NCBI RefSeq assembly: GCF_000269985.1
Contig: NC_016109.1
Span: 5,580,001-5,644,000 of the forward strand
Source: Kitasatospora setae KM-6054
Lineage (GTDB): Bacteria > Actinomycetota > Actinomycetes > Streptomycetales > Streptomycetaceae
DNA: 64,000 bases
Direction: 5' to 3'
The notes beneath the pieces were generated by a model, which saw only the letters and a program-made list of their open reading frames with translations, ran no database searches and was not told the origin of the DNA. This document shows positions 63,228 through 64,000 of the stretch, piece after piece. A program made the translations under genes and the position numbers. Position 1 is the stretch's first letter. Every line of letters starts with the position of its first letter.

Positions 63228-64000
63228 GTGAAGGCGATGCGCGGGGGATACCTGGCGGGGGCGCTGGCGGGGGCGCTGGCCCTGATGGCGACGACCGGCT
63301 GCAGCACCGACCAGGCCAAGGCGGACGGCCCGAAGAGCCCGGCCGCCACCGCCAGCCCGAGCGACACCAAGCCCGCGGTCTCCGCCGCGACCATCGCGAT
63401 CGCACCCGCCGACGGCAGCACCGGCGTCAAGCCGACCGGCGAGCTCAAGGTCACCGCCGGCAACGGCAAGCTCACCTCGGTCAAGGTCACCGGCCCGGAC
63501 GGCACCGCGGTCCCCGGCGAGATCACCGCCGACGGCACCGGCTGGGCCCCCGCCGGCGGCCTCCAGGTCGCCACCGCCTACACCGTGGACGCGCTCGCCG
63601 AGGACGCCAAGGGCGTGGTCGCCAACGCGCGCTCCGGCTTCACCACGCTCACCCCCGAGAAGGAGGTGGGCACCAGCGACAACATCGCCGACAACGAGAC
63701 CTACGGCGTCGGCATGATCGTCTCGGTCCGGTTCAAGAAGCCCGTCACCAACAAGGACGCGGTCAAGGCCGGCATCACCTTCGAGACCTCCGACGGCACC
63801 GCGGTGCGCGGCCACTGGATCGACGCCCAGCGGATCGACTTCCGGCCGGAGAACTTCTGGAAGGCCGGCACCAAGGTCACCATCCACTACAAGCTGAAGA
63901 GCGTGGAGACCTCGCCCGGCGTCTACGGCGACGTGGACAAGGACGAGCCGTTCACCATCGGCCGCTCGCAGATCTCCACCGTCGACGTCGACACCCACGA
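63228..64000 (+). CDS. Lipoprotein L,D-transpeptidase, third copy, cut by the window edge
   Basis: The frame opens at GTG 63228 (VKAMRGGYLAGALAG) after GGGGAGA and runs to the end of the window without a stop, giving 257 residues so far. The lipobox is MATTGC; two Ig-like domains are complete (ADGSTGVKPTGELKV; then SDNIADNETYGVGMIVSV). The YkuD catalytic domain would begin at the right edge (FTIGRSQISTVDVDTH), so the catalytic Cys is not visible. It is close to the second copy and probably arose by tandem duplication. Confidence 0.9.
   Translation, partial: MKAMRGGYLAGALAGALALMATTGCSTDQAKADGPKSPAATASPSDTKPAVSAATIAIAPADGSTGVKPTGELKVTAGNGKLTSVKVTGPDGTAVPGEITADGTGWAPAGGLQVATAYTVDALAEDAKGVVANARSGFTTLTPEKEVGTSDNIADNETYGVGMIVSVRFKKPVTNKDAVKAGITFETSDGTAVRGHWIDAQRIDFRPENFWKAGTKVTIHYKLKSVETSPGVYGDVDKDEPFTIGRSQISTVDVDTH

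Overview
The window is very GC-rich (roughly three quarters G+C), densely coded and almost certainly chromosomal DNA of a streptomycete (Streptomyces or Kitasatospora). The evidence is an intact conservon (cvnA-E), an F/Q-type isobutyryl-CoA mutase, the GlgE maltose-1-phosphate pathway, an AIM24 triplet, DUF6230/DUF6114 genes, frequent GTG starts, several likely leaderless transcripts, and only one in-frame TTA codon that I could find. I saw no tRNA, rRNA, CRISPR array, insertion sequence or phage module.

Layout. 1-6.3 kb: the 3' end of meaB, a MarR regulator, an MBL-fold hydrolase, and the conservon, whose five genes overlap. 6.3-10.1 kb: three AIM24 genes in tandem, a DUF2127 membrane protein and a DUF3817 protein. 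10.1-18.1 kb: a secreted M4 protease, a second MarR, a second DUF3817, icmA, an ECF41-like sigma factor convergent with a TetR regulator, and a thioredoxin/TPR co-chaperone. 18.6-21.3 kb: an envelope operon of unknown function (DUF6230, DUF6114, Pro/Thr-rich exported protein). 21.3-27.3 kb: pyk, pta-ackA and uppP. 27.3-39.2 kb: the alpha-glucan block, glgE-treS-mak-glgB on the minus strand and glgP divergent; glgX lies at 58-60.2 kb. 39.2-43.3 kb: a strongly asymmetric heterodimeric ABC exporter and a decayed gene. 43.5-45.4 kb: a Tat-exported GH71/GH99-like protein. 45.5-54 kb: a nitrogen cluster of allophanate hydrolase, urea/guanidine carboxylase, two DUF1989 proteins and an APC permease. 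54.2-57.9 kb: a second ABC exporter pair. 60.4-64 kb: three tandem lipoprotein L,D-transpeptidases, the last cut by the window edge.

How the genes work together. Pyk, Pta and AckA link glycolysis to acetate and acetyl-CoA. TreS, Mak, GlgE and GlgB convert trehalose through maltose and maltose-1-phosphate into branched alpha-glucan, which GlgP and GlgX degrade. UppP and the L,D-transpeptidases serve the cell wall. The DUF1989 pair, the carboxylase and AtzF form a route releasing ammonium from a guanidine- or urea-type compound, and the separate permease shares its promoter palindrome.

The most promising unexplained signals are regulatory. One is a TTTCTGTC-N4-GACAGAAA palindrome at both nitrogen-cluster promoters. 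A second is a TTACT-N4-RGTAA palindrome at a tetR start, the DUF6230 operon and the pyk/ackA gap. A third is a pair of 16-bp direct repeats exactly 21 bp apart before icmA. Also notable are Lys/Ala-rich histone-like tails on both GlgB and GlgE, and a TTA codon in the conservon.
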